Assembly (NCBI GenBank): GCA_001986395.2
Contig: MQVO02000013.1
Span: forward strand, 248,001-312,000
Direction: 5' to 3'
DNA: 64,000 nt
DNA from: Irpex lacteus
Lineage: Eukaryota > Basidiomycota > Agaricomycetes > Polyporales > Irpicaceae
Under the pieces are notes generated by a model that searched no databases, was not told where the DNA came from, and was given only the letters and a program-made list of their open reading frames with translations. Shown in pieces: positions 35,422-48,704 of this stretch; positions within the stretch are counted from its first letter, which is position 1; each line of letters begins with the position of its first letter. Position numbers and translations under genes: made by a program.

Positions 35422-35829
35422 TACACGCCACCCTCTCCTCGTCATCTGTTAGGCTCGGAGTCTGGCTGCATTTCACTTGCTGATTCGGCTTTTCCGTATC
35501 ACCCAACCTTTCGTGTTCTCTTGCTCTGCGTTTATAGTGTGTTCTTCATCGCATTTCATATATATCCTACACGCATCTGTATCTTTGCATTGTTATCATA
35601 GGAAGTCACTGATATACATCTTGCATCTGAGTCGTTCTTGTACCATAGTGTCCATCACCGTTCACACGGCTCGAGTGGAAGATGCTTGTGGTATGTAGAA
35701 TTTGTTGTTGCATAACCTGATTCTTATTTGACAACCGTATCTTGATGCTGGTAGTATTCGGTGGGTTATGGCGGGGGCCGTTATCTCAGCGAATAAGTAC
35801 ACGACGATAACCAAAATACCTTCAGTGTC
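35422..35829. terminator. Convergent 3' region of the Rho GEF and P450 genes
   Basis: The Rho GEF (plus) and the P450 (minus) end towards each other across about 400 bases, which should hold both 3' ends. The stretch is T-rich, and no gene is seen. Confidence 0.4.
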
Positions 35830-38182
35830 CTAACCTCTGGCGCGTTTCGCGTTTTCTAGCTCAACTACACTTTGCACGCCGTCATGTCGTGGCATGAACA
35901 TACAATTGAATTTTGTGGGCATTCTAGGGAAGCAGGTCAGTGTAATCTATTCAAGTCTATAACCGACGAGTACTCACAGCAGAATGCCGTTGTCATATAA
36001 CAAAGAGTCTGGTGATTCGATCGGCCTGCCGGCCAAGTCCACAGCGTTTTCTATATCGAAAGCCCATAATAACGATGCTATGTCGAGGAATAGGGCCTGG
36101 TTAGCGACATGTACACCAGGACAAGTTCTGTAACCGACCAACAAGATATAGGTACAAATAAGTATCGATGGAGGTTGTGAGAAGTATGGGGCTGACCGTT
36201 TACCAAAACCAAACGCGTAATGACCTTGGCCATGGGTGTTTGCGGAGAAGGACTTGAGCTTCCCTTCGGAAGTCAAGAATCGGTCTGGATTAAATCTATC
36301 TGGTTCAGGGAACTCGTCGGGGTTCAGATGCATTGCCCTATGATGATATATAGTTTCATGTTAGCACATAGCTTTCCTGTCACAGATAGAATGCGTTACC
36401 AAAGGTTGGATATCATTATGCTTCCTATGAAAATGTGGTGTTAGAGGGGTTGGAGACAGAGTAGCAGAGGATTGTACCTTTGGGGATAAGGTAGCCGTTG
36501 TACCAATCGTCCTAGATTCGTGATTTAGAATCGTGAGACAGTTATACAGCCTTTACCGAACCTTCGTACTGCTATGTGGTACTCCTATTGAGTGAATAAT
36601 TAGGAGCGGGATTTTTGAATATTGTTGCCTATGCGCAACTAACCTATAGGGACAACCGTTTTCCATCTAATAGCTTCCTTCGCGATGGCATGGATGTACG
36701 GCAAATGGTCCCAATCTCCGAAGTTAGGCATTCTGTCTCGTCCTACCACGGCATCGATATCGACTTGAGCACGCCGCATTATATCGGGATATAGTGCCAT
36801 TGCAAGCACGAAGAAGGCAAGTATTTCAGGCGACTATGAGCCTGTCTCGTAAATGACCACTTTTTAATTGTAGTTTCCACCTTACCGTTCCTGAACCTCC
36901 GCCTCTGTTCAGATAGGGTCAGGAAGGATGGTCGCATAGGAGCATGCCAGAAATCACTCACAGCACTGTTCCCGTAGTCCATGCAGCTTCCGTTAAAGAT
37001 AGCTCGCCAGAGTCGATCTTTGATAACATCGATACAGCGAAGCATTCTGGCACCTAGTAGATGTACATTATTGTTCATGTGACGGACCCAGTAGCCTGAG
37101 ATTGGGTTAACCAAGTACTCACTTCATGCCGCTTCTTCTGAATGTCTGTCATTATTCCTTCGAAAATTGACGTGTTCCGCTTATACCAGTACGTCCCCTC
37201 TTTTTTCCACTTCGAGAGCCGCTCAGGTATTCGTAGTAGCCACGGGAAGGCATCGATGAGATAGGTGCCCGGAACGGCTGCAAACTCGATAGCATAGATA
37301 CATTCCTTGATATTCTTGATCACGGGATGTGTTGTATCCGGGATCGGAGGCCAGCTATATAAAACGCTGCAGATAGTGGAGAGTATAGTGCTACGCACGA
37401 GATACGGTGTCAGCGATGATAAGGACCAGGATAATGGTCGGATGAGCGCACCGTTTCAGCTCGTTCTGCCAACTGGAAGAGTCTCGTAGGAGATTGAGAA
37501 TCATAAACGACGCTTCCCACTCTTGCATCGGTTGATACGACTTTGCGGCTTTAGGTGTTAGGCCCTCTTGCGCCGCACGACGCAGGCGAGTATATCTGAC
37601 CCAACGTCACAGTCAGACATCGTGAGGGTGACCATGAGGGCACACTTACAGCTGGCTGTAGGGAGTGAAAAGTAGGAATTGGTTCCGTGTCATCAGCTGG
37701 CCTCCCATGATAGACGGTGGCCGGTCGCTATAAATCTCAGCGCGCCGCTCTTACGGGCTCATCAGCTTGTTGTAAAATGAGTGAGGACTAAGTTACTAGA
37801 GCCTACCAAGCAAATCAGCGGCTATCTCGGGAGTGCTAAGCACTACTATCGGCTGCCCGGCAAAATTCAGAGAATATATCGGACCTGCTCAATCGTTCAG
37901 CTGTGGGACCGCACGAGGTGATACGAAGGAGGGGTGCACAGTACCATATTTTTCTTTCCATTCCTTCAGCTTCAGTCGAAGAGGTGTGTTTCCGACTTGA
38001 AGAAGGTTCCCAAGCAGGGGTATACCGGTGGGTCCGGGTGGCATCGAACGCCATCGTGTCCGCGTTCGAATTGCCTTCTGGATCAGTCTACCCGTTAAAT
38101 ATACCACAAGAATGGCACGAATATATGGGTTCCTTAGCAGACGCAATAATAACGAGGCACCATCATCTGGTAGTTTGGGCAT
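35830..38182 (-). CDS. Cytochrome P450 monooxygenase (CYP64/O-methylsterigmatocystin oxidoreductase-like group)
   Basis: ATG at 38182 opens MPKLPDDGASLLLRLLRNPY with a membrane anchor IRAILVVYLTGRLIQ, then the Pro-rich hinge MPPGPTGIPLLGNLLQVG. Spliced exons give YGPIYSLNFAGQPIVVLSTP, AEIYSDRPPSIMGGQLMTRN, YTRLRRAAQEGLTPKAAKSY and AFPWLLRIPERLSKWKKEG. The I-helix region reads EAAWTTGTVLGGGSGTS, then EILAFFVLAMALYPDIMRRA, and the K-helix ExxR is in AIAKEAIRWK. PERF-type sequence is FPEPDRFNPDRF. The heme loop FGFGKR|TCPG is split by an intron, with the axial Cys present. A final intron joins NGILL to MPTKFNCMFMPRHDG and a stop at 35830. All marks of a working enzyme are present. The substrate is unknown and no biosynthetic cluster surrounds it. 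Confidence 0.9.
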
Positions 38183-40353
38183 CTTGGGGGAGTCGTCGGG
38201 GGAGTTGCGAGATACACGGAAGTTGGGACTGTATTATATATGTAGATGAGCGTTATGTTTAAAGTTTAATAGAGATGGCGTGCCAGTGATATTTAAGCCA
38301 TCTGGCCAAGATGAATTGCAAGCTATAGCGTGGAAAGTGTGTATTCCACATGTATACATACGAGCAATAAACGAAAGGCTCTATGACGCGTAACAGAGAT
38401 CTTCGAATGGCTTGCATGAAACGCTGAGTGGTCGTCATCTGTTTCAGAACTCGATATTCCGTGACCTACGGGAAGGACACCTATCCGCGATACAGAGTAG
38501 CGAGATATTCACGCTCTCGACGGATGATTGCTACTAAGAAATTTTAACTCTGTTCGGAATTTAGCATACCCAGTGGACCTATTGAGCTTACACGCCGCAT
38601 CCTCATACCCAGCACTGAGGACCTGACTGTCATGATATGGTCGGTCGTCCATCACTACTTTCCATCTCAATTAAACATCAATACCTGATCCTCAATGATA
38701 CGGACTCACTGTTAACATACTGGCATTCTATCAGTTATGGCAGCTATCGCGGCATGATACGAAACCATTCAAGTTGTTCTCGTGGCTGGCCATTTCTGGT
38801 AATGTTGTCTCTTGAGCATCAATCGTGGCTTGCAAACTATGCAATATCTGTGATTAGCTTATTACACGCTCTATAGCAATCTATCGCTCACAATCCATCC
38901 ATCTGGCTAGTCCTTGGAAAGCCTCTCACGAGGTAGTATTCTACATCACCTGCGACCGCTGAACCTCTGGAGTGATTGTCACCGTGGGAGGCCACCGTCT
39001 ACTAGGGATTATAAATGTGAGCGTCGCAGAAAACCCTCATAGCAATGAACTCATATTGTAGTGGGGGATAATCGGGATTGGCAAGGTCGCTGCTGTTTTC
39101 TTTGTCTCACGAAATGTCGCATACGGTGACAAAACGTGGTTGGCCTTAGTACTTAATTGCAATCTCGAAGTTCTGACTGTGTTCAGCAGTCAGGCTAAAT
39201 ATCAATAAGAGACCTGAGTTACGTACCTTCGACTGATCTTCAGTTACAAGAAATAAAATAATGCAGATTACTGGCCTCAACCATCATGGTTTTCTTTGGA
39301 AACCCTAACCTTAGGTGAAGAATGCGGGGAAAGGCTCTCCCACAATTAGGCTGTGCTCAATGCCTCCACGTTCCAACAAGGTGGTGGCATCTGCTGTGTA
39401 CATGGAACATTTCGGCCCTGAGGAGATATGCGGCCGAGTGCACCGATTCTTCTGTTTGTGCCACCACCTCAGCTTTTGTCAACGGACGAATGATTCCTAC
39501 TCACGTGCACCACACCGCTGTGCATGCCTCCGCGGTGTTTGACGCAGAGGGATGAGCAAGACATCACTTCTCAACTATCAAGCTCTTCTTCAATTGTGCT
39601 GGGCGACGCTGGTCTAGGCATTTAGTTTACAGATCTATAGTCACGGTATGAGCGCTGTGAGCTCGAGCACGCTCAAGAACCGCCGCGAATGTGGTGCAGC
39701 GGAGTTCTGCGGAGTCTTATTTTTTGTCGGTGATGGGAGTTGCCGAGCACCGGGACGTGGCCGCCACATCCCCGACAGTCTGAGGGCTTTGTATTACTCA
39801 ATGGTCCATTCCAAACGTATCTGAGGGAGTTAGGTCGTGCAAGATATTATTATCTCACATAAGCATATATTGCTAGAGACAGATGTTCTAGTGAAGTAGA
39901 GCAATTGCAGTTGTTGAGTAATGGAGCGGTGATAATGGTTCGTTCAGCGCTAAGCAATGGAAAGCCCTCAGGGAGAAAACTGGATTACCACTGCATATAA
40001 ACGTGTTCCGAAAGTCATTGACGCATATTTGGGCTCTGAATTCAAGAGCATCACGGAAAAGAGAGTATGGAATCCAACAAGCCACATAGTTGGGACTCAG
40101 GACTCGGTTGAGGCGTGGTCCGCAGAACTAGCGGAGTTCGAATCTTGGATTGCACAACGAGCGGATCTGACCCTCTCCTCAAGCACCCTCTTGCTCTCTT
40201 CCCCGACGGCTCTAGCCTCTCGATAAATCCCTCTCGCCACTCACACCCTCGACACATCCCGAGCAGTGCTAGAATCTTTTTCTGAGTTGCTTGAGACTCT
40301 TTGCTAATTTTCCCTCCTTCATCATTGACCGCCTGTCTCCAACCGTCCCATCA
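38183..40353. other. 2.2 kb spacer between the P450 and Snt2-like genes
   Basis: The genes on either side are divergent, so both promoters should lie here. The longest frames (for example 38637-38876 and 39957-40226 plus) show no family resemblance and do not splice into anything convincing. No tRNA or repeat was recognised. Confidence 0.4.
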
Positions 40354-43300
40354 TGGCCCCAGCGGCGGCCTCTGCCTCACAAATCACCCTCAAGAATGGG
40401 GACGAAGTAAAAGTCAACGGTGTGTTATATCCACCTCTTCTCTCATTTAAGCATGCATGCTGATTTTTAAAAGACCATGTTTATTGCTCACCGAGTTGGT
40501 CTGTTCGCGATGGCACCCCTTACTCAGTAGCTCGTATTATGGAGTTTCTTCCCGCACAAGGGGTCCCCACTTTCGATGAAAATGGGAAACGTAACGGCCC
40601 CCTGACGCGTGTACGATTGGCATGGTATTATCGTCCCAGCGACGTGAGTGACCGTACCGTTGCGGACTCTCGCCTGCTACTGGCGGCTATATACTCCGAG
40701 GTCTGCGAGACCAGCCAGTTGCGCGCAAAGTGCTACGTGATCCACCGAGACAAAATCTCAGACCTTGCTGGATGGAAGAAACGTCCCGACAGATTTTATT
40801 TCCAGCGTTTATTCGACCCTTGGATTAGGAAGGAATTCGAGGTTATACAAGCCACCAGTGTTCGGAATAGTAGGTTCATTGTCACGCAGTGTCGAAAAAA
40901 CACGTTTGGTGATTTGAGGAGCTTATAACTGATATCAACAGTTCCCGATGACATTCGAGAGGTACTGGTCTCGAGATACGAATATGTCGTTGCTGAGAAG
41001 GAAGTTGTACCCGACCTCACCGACAACCTACGCACCTGCGCCACGTGCGAGAAATGGTGCCCTCCGTAAGTAGAAACTCCTCTGCTTCTCGTCTGGCGAT
41101 CCCCCTTTTCTCCAACAAGTGACTAAACCACGTTTCAGACAGGAGACTGTTCAATGCGACAGATGCAAGAAGTTCTTCCATATGGCGTGTGTGAATCCGC
41201 CACTCCTGGCCAAACCAAGTCGCGGATATGGTTGGACGTGTGCGCCCTGCTCGCGCGAACACGAAGAGGAGGTGGATAGCCACCAACTCGCCCGTCACGC
41301 AACTCCCGTGTCATCTAAGCCGAAGTCAAATGCGCCCGCGCCAAGGGGTCGGGGGAGACCGCGGAAAGATCGCATGCAGGCAGAGAAAGAGGAGAATATG
41401 GAAATTAAGCACTTCAAGATGTGGCCCTTCCGATATTTTGGGTACGATTTCCACTAGTGTTGCATTTTGCCGATTTATACTGACCCTGCCCATGCTGAAT
41501 TTGCTGTTACAGCCAGTACACAGTCGCAGAAGACACACTGGGTGAGTGAGGGCTGGCACTTGTCAGAGACGTCGTGATCGTTTGGCTGAAGATGGCAACC
41601 AACCCAATACAGATCCTGACGATCTCATCTTCCCACGAGCTGCCACTCGGGTTGGTCCGAAATACCAAGTTGGCGCTCTCCCTATACCGAGCACAGATGT
41701 CGAAGGCCCAGCGGTACCGGGTACGTTGACGTTGACTTCTTCAAGGTTTGATTATGATTAACTCTTATTACAATCAGGCGAAGAAGAGAGAGGAGGAGAT
41801 CAGACGATTGAGGTCCTAAGCAAAGTATGTGATATGGCGCCTCAAGAAGGTAAGAACTCCGTCTACGTTCCTGTACAATTGGTTCTAACATAGTTTCCAT
41901 AGCACAAACGTGTAAGCCGCTAACCTTTATAGTCATTCTCAGTGTATCTGACATAGGATGTAGTGGAGACATTGAAGCACGGCCTCACACGGAGCGAAAA
42001 GCTCAGATACAACGTCGACTGGCTTACGGAGGTCATTCGCAGATTCACCGAGGCATACCTGAGTGGTCATACGTTAACTAATGTCAGCATGAAATCATCT
42101 ATGCGGTTGGAGAAGGTTTGTCGATTCATATCCTTTCACCTTCTGAGCGGCGATTGACTATGAATTTAATAGTGGAAGAAGACAGAGACGCCTTACACCG
42201 ATCGTGGGTGGTCCGACGCCGAGATCGCCGCCTTCGAGGACGCTTTGATGGTTCACGGGGCCGAGCTGCGCCCTGTGAGAGAAGAAGTAGGTACCCGCTC
42301 AATGTATGAGGTTGTCCGTTTCTATGGTCATTGGAAGAAGTAAGTGTTGAATTCTAAATGACGTATGTTCATCGCTGATACCCACAACCCAGCGCGAAAC
42401 TTGGCGAGCAAAACGCCCGTATCAAATCTGCACGAGCTGCCGGAAAGCCTGATCCTGAGCCTGCTGCAGTTGTTGATTCAGACGACGAGGGCTCTGTCGT
42501 CGCAGAGCTCACGAGGACAGACAACAGCTGTGGCGCATGCAGAACACGTGAATCCGATACATGGTGGAAGGCGCCGAAGGCCCTTGCTCTTGCCACTAAC
42601 GTTCTCTGTGACAACTGCGGTATCAGCTGGAGAAAGTATGCCGACTTGAATGTAAGGCCGTACAGAGAAGAGATTGTGCAGAAACCGTCCAAACCTACCG
42701 AGAAGCGCGAAGGTACGCCGCTAGCAGCGCCGACTTCTAAACGTCCAAGGGTGAGCCAGTGCAGTCAATGATCACTAAGCTCGTTGGCTAACCGAGATGG
42801 GTTCAGACTTCCGTATCTACTTCCACTCCCCCTCCTGCTGTTGTTCCACAACTGCGTTGCCTGGCATGCCACAAGAATGGACCGCCGAGCAAGATTTTGC
42901 GTTGCCGCCAGTGCCAATTCCGTGTTCATCCGGGTAAACCAAAGACCATCTTTCTGTTAGTAGAGCAGTGAAGCTGATCAACAACTGTTGCAGGTGCTTG
43001 TGGGGCTGTAGTGGACGCCACGTCGTTTGACAATTGGACCTGCGAGCTATGTCAGAACGACAAGAGCCTCGAAGCATCCCTGGTAAGTTTTATTGTCAGA
43101 TATAACACGCTACGGGTCTCATTCTGTATCAGAAACATGACTGTCTTTTGTGTCCTCGCATCAGACGAGATCCAAAGAAGAAGTCGCTATACCCACCACC
43201 AGATTCCTACCTGCGTGCTTGTAAGCCCACAGAGGGACAGGGCTGGGTTCATGTTCTGTGTTCTGTGTTTGTACCTGAGGTCACCTACACCGATGCTACC

Positions 43301-44179
43301 AAGTTACGTCGTGTGGAGGCTATCAGTACTATTCCGTCGTATCGTTGGATGAACGTGAGTTCGGTTTCTGCTCTATATCTTACTTGGACTGACATACTCG
43401 TTCGTGAAGAAATGCACACTATGTGATTCTTCTGGTGGAGCTGTAGTAAGGTGTAGCGACTGCCCAGCAGAGTATCACGTTTCATGTGCGTGGAAGGCTG
43501 GTCATAAGTTTGGTTTCGAGGTGCAGCCGGTAAGTCGATTGGCATTCGCCGATTACGGTGACGGTGCAACAACTAACAAACCACAGGTACAAACCAATAG
43601 ATTGGAAGCAGGCCCTATTATTGACTTCAATAATGCCTCTGGAGTCATGACTCCTCTGGTTACTTGCAAAGGACACCCCCAGCACAGGCGACAAACGTTC
43701 GGCATTTGTGAGACGAATGAGGCCAACGAGGTATGTCGGTCTTCCTCAGCGTGATTAGGCAGCGCTAACTCCCTACTCATTGTTCACAGACCGCCATGCA
43801 AGTCTACTGCAAGAACTACAAACAGACCGAGCTCGGAAACACTCACGGCTTATTGCGCAAGGCACAACGCCTGGACGAAATCCTCAACACCGAAGATTCC
43901 ATCGAATCGGAGAGCTCGCAGTCTTCTCCCGACCCTGTGTGCTCGCGCTGTCACACAGAGTTCTCGCCCTACTTTTATCCAACACCACCGTCCACACCAC
44001 CAGGTGATAGTACCCCGAGTTCGTCATCTCAAACTTGGTTGTGTCACCGGTGCCACTTCGAAGAACGACAGCGGAACGAATCCACCGTGAACGGCCTTCG
44101 CAGTCATCTGGGTTTGAACGGGATAGGTGTCAACGGCGTTAATGGTATGAACGGTATGAACGGCATGGTATCTGTATAG
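40354..44179 (+). CDS. SNT2: Snt2-like chromatin reader (BAH, PHD, SANT, PHD, extended PHD)
   Basis: ATG at 40354 starts MAPAAASASQITLKNGDEVK. The BAH domain includes VARIMEFLPAQGVPTF, RVRLAWYYRPSDVSDRTVAD and SRLLLAAIYSEVCETSQLRA. PHD1 reads CATCEKWCPP...VQCDRCKKFFHMACVNPPLL. Then come an RGRGRPRKDR AT-hook-like motif, an ELM2-like stretch, a SANT-like part (GWSDAEIAAFEDALMVHGAE), and a GATA-type four-Cys finger (CGACRTRESDTWWKAP ... LCDNCGISWRKYA). PHD2 follows (LRCLACHKNGPPSKILRCRQ). The extended PHD starts CLLCPRIRRDPKKKSLYPPP, continues QGWVHVLCSVFVPEVTYTDA, and contains CTLCDSSGGAVVRCSDCPAE. Yeast Snt2 works with Ecm5 and Rpd3 in stress-responsive gene control and also acts as an E3 ligase for excess histones. 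The domain order fits Snt2 well. Confidence 0.88.
44127..44168 (+). repeat. Asn-Gly-Met/Val-Asn-Gly repeat at the Snt2-like C-terminus
   Basis: Short imperfect nine-base units encode NGIGVNGVNGMNGMNGM immediately before the final VSV and stop of the Snt2-like protein. Confidence 0.75.
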
Positions 44180-44398
44180 TTGCTGCCATATTCTCCGGAT
44201 TGTTGTTCTGTTACACGATTACATGTACTATGAATAAGGTATCTTGTTAGGTAGTAAACTGCTGCCAATGGAAGGGATTGTAGTACAACTGTCAATTCGA
44301 GACATGAGTAAATAATCAAGAGCGAGTGAGAAGTGGGTGGGTAGAAGGGTGAACAGAATGTAGAGATGGTGAATCAACTTAAACGATGAGTGTCTAGA

Positions 44399-47300
44399 TT
44401 ATGCTTTTACCCTCTTGTAGAACAATATATAGGCCGGTTTACCCTAGGGAAGTCGTGTGTCAGCGGTTGTACCGTGCGAGCAAGCACGATGCACTTACTA
44501 CGACATCCTTTGGATCCGCTTGTGTTATGCGGCTATCGTCACAATACAACCACCCTCCCCGAGAAGAAATGAAAGCAGTATCTGGTGGGACAAAATGATT
44601 CAGAAGGCGTTGATAGTAGGTAGGAAAGGACGACTTACAATGCCCGCTACTAAGGGTACCGAAGTGATTCGTCACACCATACAAGTCGTACCTGTACGGT
44701 GGCAGCTGCGCTCTTGGGTCATCTGACGACAATGCCGGGATCCCACCCACACCTGGTGGTAATGGTGAAGGCATATAGTTCGTGAGGTCAAGGTTTTTCA
44801 GGGGAAAGTCAACCGCAGTTTCAATCTTCTCCGTGAAGTGACCCTTGACTGAAAATCGCTTGAGGTGAATCAGAAGTACCGGTGGAAGACGAGCGAGTGA
44901 TAACAGTTTCGTCGCCTTGCGTAACACCTTGCACTTGGGACAATGCCTGGCATCGTGATGAGCCGTGCCAAAGTCCGTACTACTGATTTCTATGCTTACC
45001 ATGCATCGGATTTCTCCAGCACCTCTTCCTTGAAAAACGCGTCCAAGCAGTGTTGAATGGTGATCTTGTTGACGCCCCTATGCTGAGGGATAGGCAACGT
45101 CAGGTACATGAACGTGTTGTAGGTAGTCGAGGTCTGGCATACGTATTAGCACAATGACCATGAGTATCGGGAGATTAACTTACATGGTGGCAATGCAAGC
45201 ACTCCAATCGACTCCGATATTGCCCTTGGAAGTAGTCGACCACCAAGCTGTCATCTCGCATCCTATACATCTGCCATTGTTGTTCACTGGCCAACTGAGT
45301 CGGAAGCTTCTCAAGCTCGGCTTCCTTCTCAGGCGTCATCTCAACATGGGGTTTGTTTAGTATACGATTGAGGTCCTCATGCAGCCCATCGAGCAACGTG
45401 GCAAGGAACTCCTGCGAGTCATGCTGCTCCGATCCAGCGAATTGCTTGGCGTACGTACATATCGTGCGCTGATAACCTGTTAGCGAGTTGGATAACAACA
45501 TAGAGCAATATGCCACGTACACGAAAAGGTAGAGGCGTCAGGCTAGCCATCTCGCCTTGCCACATATCCCGCAAAATATTCGCGAAAGCACTAGCAAGTT
45601 GCCCCTTCGAGCCCATGGGATTAATCATGTTCACCGCATTCTTCCAGCGCCCATCTGGAGAAATTGTCAGATATACGCGGCTCAGAAAATATTGCACGTA
45701 CGCACCAGTGAAAAATCGCGCAAATGGAACCGTAGCACTCAGGCACTGGATAATCGAATTCATGTAACACGTGTTCCCAAGATTCTTTAGCCCAGACGTG
45801 CCAATCTGTAGGTCTGGCCAATACGTGACAGGATATTCCGAATGAATCATGGGTGGCTTTGGAACAGCCTGCTGCGACATGATTCTGGGTCGGTTGTCCT
45901 GCCTCTCCAGACTGGAAGAGGCGACAGCTGGAGGAGGCCTCAGGACATGTTGCGACGCCAGCTCGGGATAGTCTATCGGCGTGCGATTAGACATGCTGAA
46001 TAGCGCCTCCTGCGACTGATCCACGTAATCACTTTGTCGCCGTCGTAAGGGAGATGGGTTGATAGAGGCTTGAGGAGGTAAAGAGACGAGACTGTTGTTG
46101 ATTGGAGAACTGAATGACGATCCCGACATTTGTGGGGAGATGGTACGGTTGAACTGAGGGTATTGAATGCCTGAGATGCCGGCAGACGCAAGTGATGGGG
46201 AAACACGATGAGTAGCAATCTGATAAACAGACGGTAAGTTATGTAATTAGTAACAGTGATATTTACAACTCACGTTTTGGGGTATCGGTGGAGGCTGGTG
46301 TGATGATACAGACTGTGACGGGGGTCGCGCACCCATGGGTCGTGGTGGTGGAGGACGTTTCGATAGATCGACAGGTGGAGGAGACATGGCATGCACGTTG
46401 CTACCGTTGACTCCAGGACTATGTTCACTTGTGAGCTTCCGTGCACTAGGGGAGTAAACAAAAGGCTCACCGTAGTGCGGGAGGGATTTCCGGAGGAGCT
46501 GGTGTCACCGCTCCGGGAGGCGGCATCCATACTTTATATTCTCCAGACTCCGAGGGGATTCCTCCTGACGGAGTTCGCGTGAAGTTGGCAGAGTCGCTTA
46601 ACGGAGGAGACGTGAACTGTTGCGTGAAGGAAGGAGGCGCGGAAAATTCTGCCGGTACTCTGGAATGATTTGAGACAACGGAAGAAATGAGAGGTGGGGA
46701 TGAGGGCTGAGGAATAAGAGATGAAGCGGCGCCATTGAACGGAGGGGCCATATCACTGGCAATCGGACTGGGACCGTTGAGGTGCATCGCATTCACGGCA
46801 GGTACAAGGCTCTCCTCGACAGTCTCACTGCTTCCATGCACCATATCGTTGGGAAATTGCTCCTTCCAAGCTCGTAAGCCACCAACGAGTACCATGGGCA
46901 TATTCTTCAGGATCTTCCTGAACGAAACCTCGTAGATCACCCGCATGAGGGCTTTAAGCGCAGGCGAGTCGTTGGCAGATTGTGATCCTTCATCGTACAG
47001 CGCAACCAGATCGAACTTGTCTCTGTTGGAGAACAACATGCTCTCATGTCTTGGTGCAACGGCCAGCGAGTCCTCGATGACGTCTGCGTTCACACTATAC
47101 AGAAATGAGCAATCAGCTGATGCTTTGATCGATCGACTTACTTCTCTCGAAATAGCACTGAAGGTTCTATGCAAACCACAGCGTCCGCTTTGATATGTTC
47201 TCGCTCAAAGTCTTCGCGCGTTCGTACATCCAGAACAAGCACCTGGAAGTTGCTTCGTCCTTGTAGAGAGTGCAGCGTCTCAGGATAAAGGGTATGGGGT

Positions 47301-48704
47301 ATCGGAGGTGTAATCTGTGGTATAAGCGGTGATCGTGTCGCTCCGTTGAGAGCGAGATTAGACTTCTTCGGAACAAGCGGCGACTTCGTCGGGGATCCTG
47401 GTCTACTATTAAAGTTATCAACACTTGGTATCGGAGTACTCGATGGTCGGGGACCCGGGTCGATGGCCCGCACTGGGAAAGGTTTTGCGGGTTGAAGAGG
47501 TGGTTGGGTAGGAATCGTTGGCTGAAATTCCGAGATGCTATCTCCAGTATGAGAGTGCCTCGACGATCCCGTGACTGAAGATGGTACAACATTGAGCTTA
47601 AGAGCATCCATTTCGTCCAATTCATCGATAGAGGGGAAGGCTTGGTTGAAATCCGACAGGCTTAGTCGGTTGGTTAGTGGAGGTGACGATGACGTGGATG
47701 AAGTTGGGGACGGTGGTCCAAAGCTCGAGGCAGGAATAAGCGTGTGTGGCGAAGGTGACGCGATGGACGGCGAAGCAACACTTGGCGAAGGGATCAAAGG
47801 CGAGGGAAGATTCTGTATGGATATTCGTTGGGGTTTCGGCATTTCTGGTGTCTTGGGCAGCGAGTTTGAAACCGATGGCGTAGGCGGTATGGAAGGAGTG
47901 GGTGGCACAGAAGATGTTGAGGGCATCGCAGGTGTTAGTGGAACCGAAGGTAGTTGGAGGTCCTTAGATATACGCTTCGACGTTACTTTGGTTGGTGCCA
48001 CGGACAACCCTGCGTTCTGGAGGGCCCGCATCCGGTCTGCAATGCTACCACCACCCGACTTGTTAACAGGTTCATCTGAAGTTTCACTGTCAGGTTCGCT
48101 ACGAAAGGTCAGATGTCATAGATATTTGTTCGCACTATAAGCGTACCGTGCAGCAGCAGCCCTTTCCATCTCCGCAAGCTTCGCTTCAACTCTTGTCATA
48201 CGATCTTTCATCTCAATCCCCTCATGCTATCGTACGTCAGTTTATAAAAGTATCTGGATCATGTACATGGTCACTTACCTGCTGAAAGTTGATGAAGTCA
48301 ACGGTAAGGACACCTTTCTTACTTGATGACATCTCCTGCTTGAATTCGTGTGTGTCCATGAACATCTGTGCCAACGAGGCGGCCTTTATGAACGAGCTCA
48401 ATGCTGCTTTGAGGTCTCCTTCTCCTTCCTTTGCTCTCCCCAGAGAGATTTGATCTCGCGCAGTCCGAAGTAGTGAAGTCGCAGAGGCTCCGCGGGCTTT
48501 CTGAGCCTGCTCTTTCGCGGCCGCCTTGATATCCGCTATGCTGTCTCGTTGTGCAGATCCCAATCCATTCTGCATTTCTAATGAAAGTGATCATCTGGTG
48601 AACCAAACGGTCATAATTGGAAGAAATGAGTATTACACACTGTAGTTGGACGATCCGAAGCCTCCAAACGCTGGTGAGGGTGGCAGAACAGCTACGCTAG
48701 GCAT
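44399..48704 (-). CDS. DOA4: Ubiquitin-specific protease with rhodanese domain (Doa4/Ubp5-like)
   Basis: ATG at 48704 gives MPSVAVLPPSPAFGGFGSSN. An N-terminal helical module follows (ASATSLLRTARDQISLGRAK, LKAALSSFIKAASLAQMFMD), resembling the USP8/Doa4 N-terminal region. After a long Ser/Pro linker a rhodanese-like domain appears: LQGRSNFQVLVLDVRTREDF, EHIKADAVVCIEPSVLF, KFDLVALYDEGSQS, and MVLVGGLRAWKEQFPN. The peptidase domain starts IGTSGLKNLGNTCYMNSIIQ with the catalytic Cys, includes HDSQEFLATLLDGLHEDLNR, and ends with YDLYGVTNHFGTLSSGH then YTAFISSRGGWLYCDDSRIT, which supplies the His box across an intron. The final exon gives GKPAYILFYKRVKA and the stop. Yeast Doa4 removes ubiquitin from endosomal cargo at ESCRT sites. 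Doa4 and Ubp5 cannot be told apart here. Confidence 0.88.
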
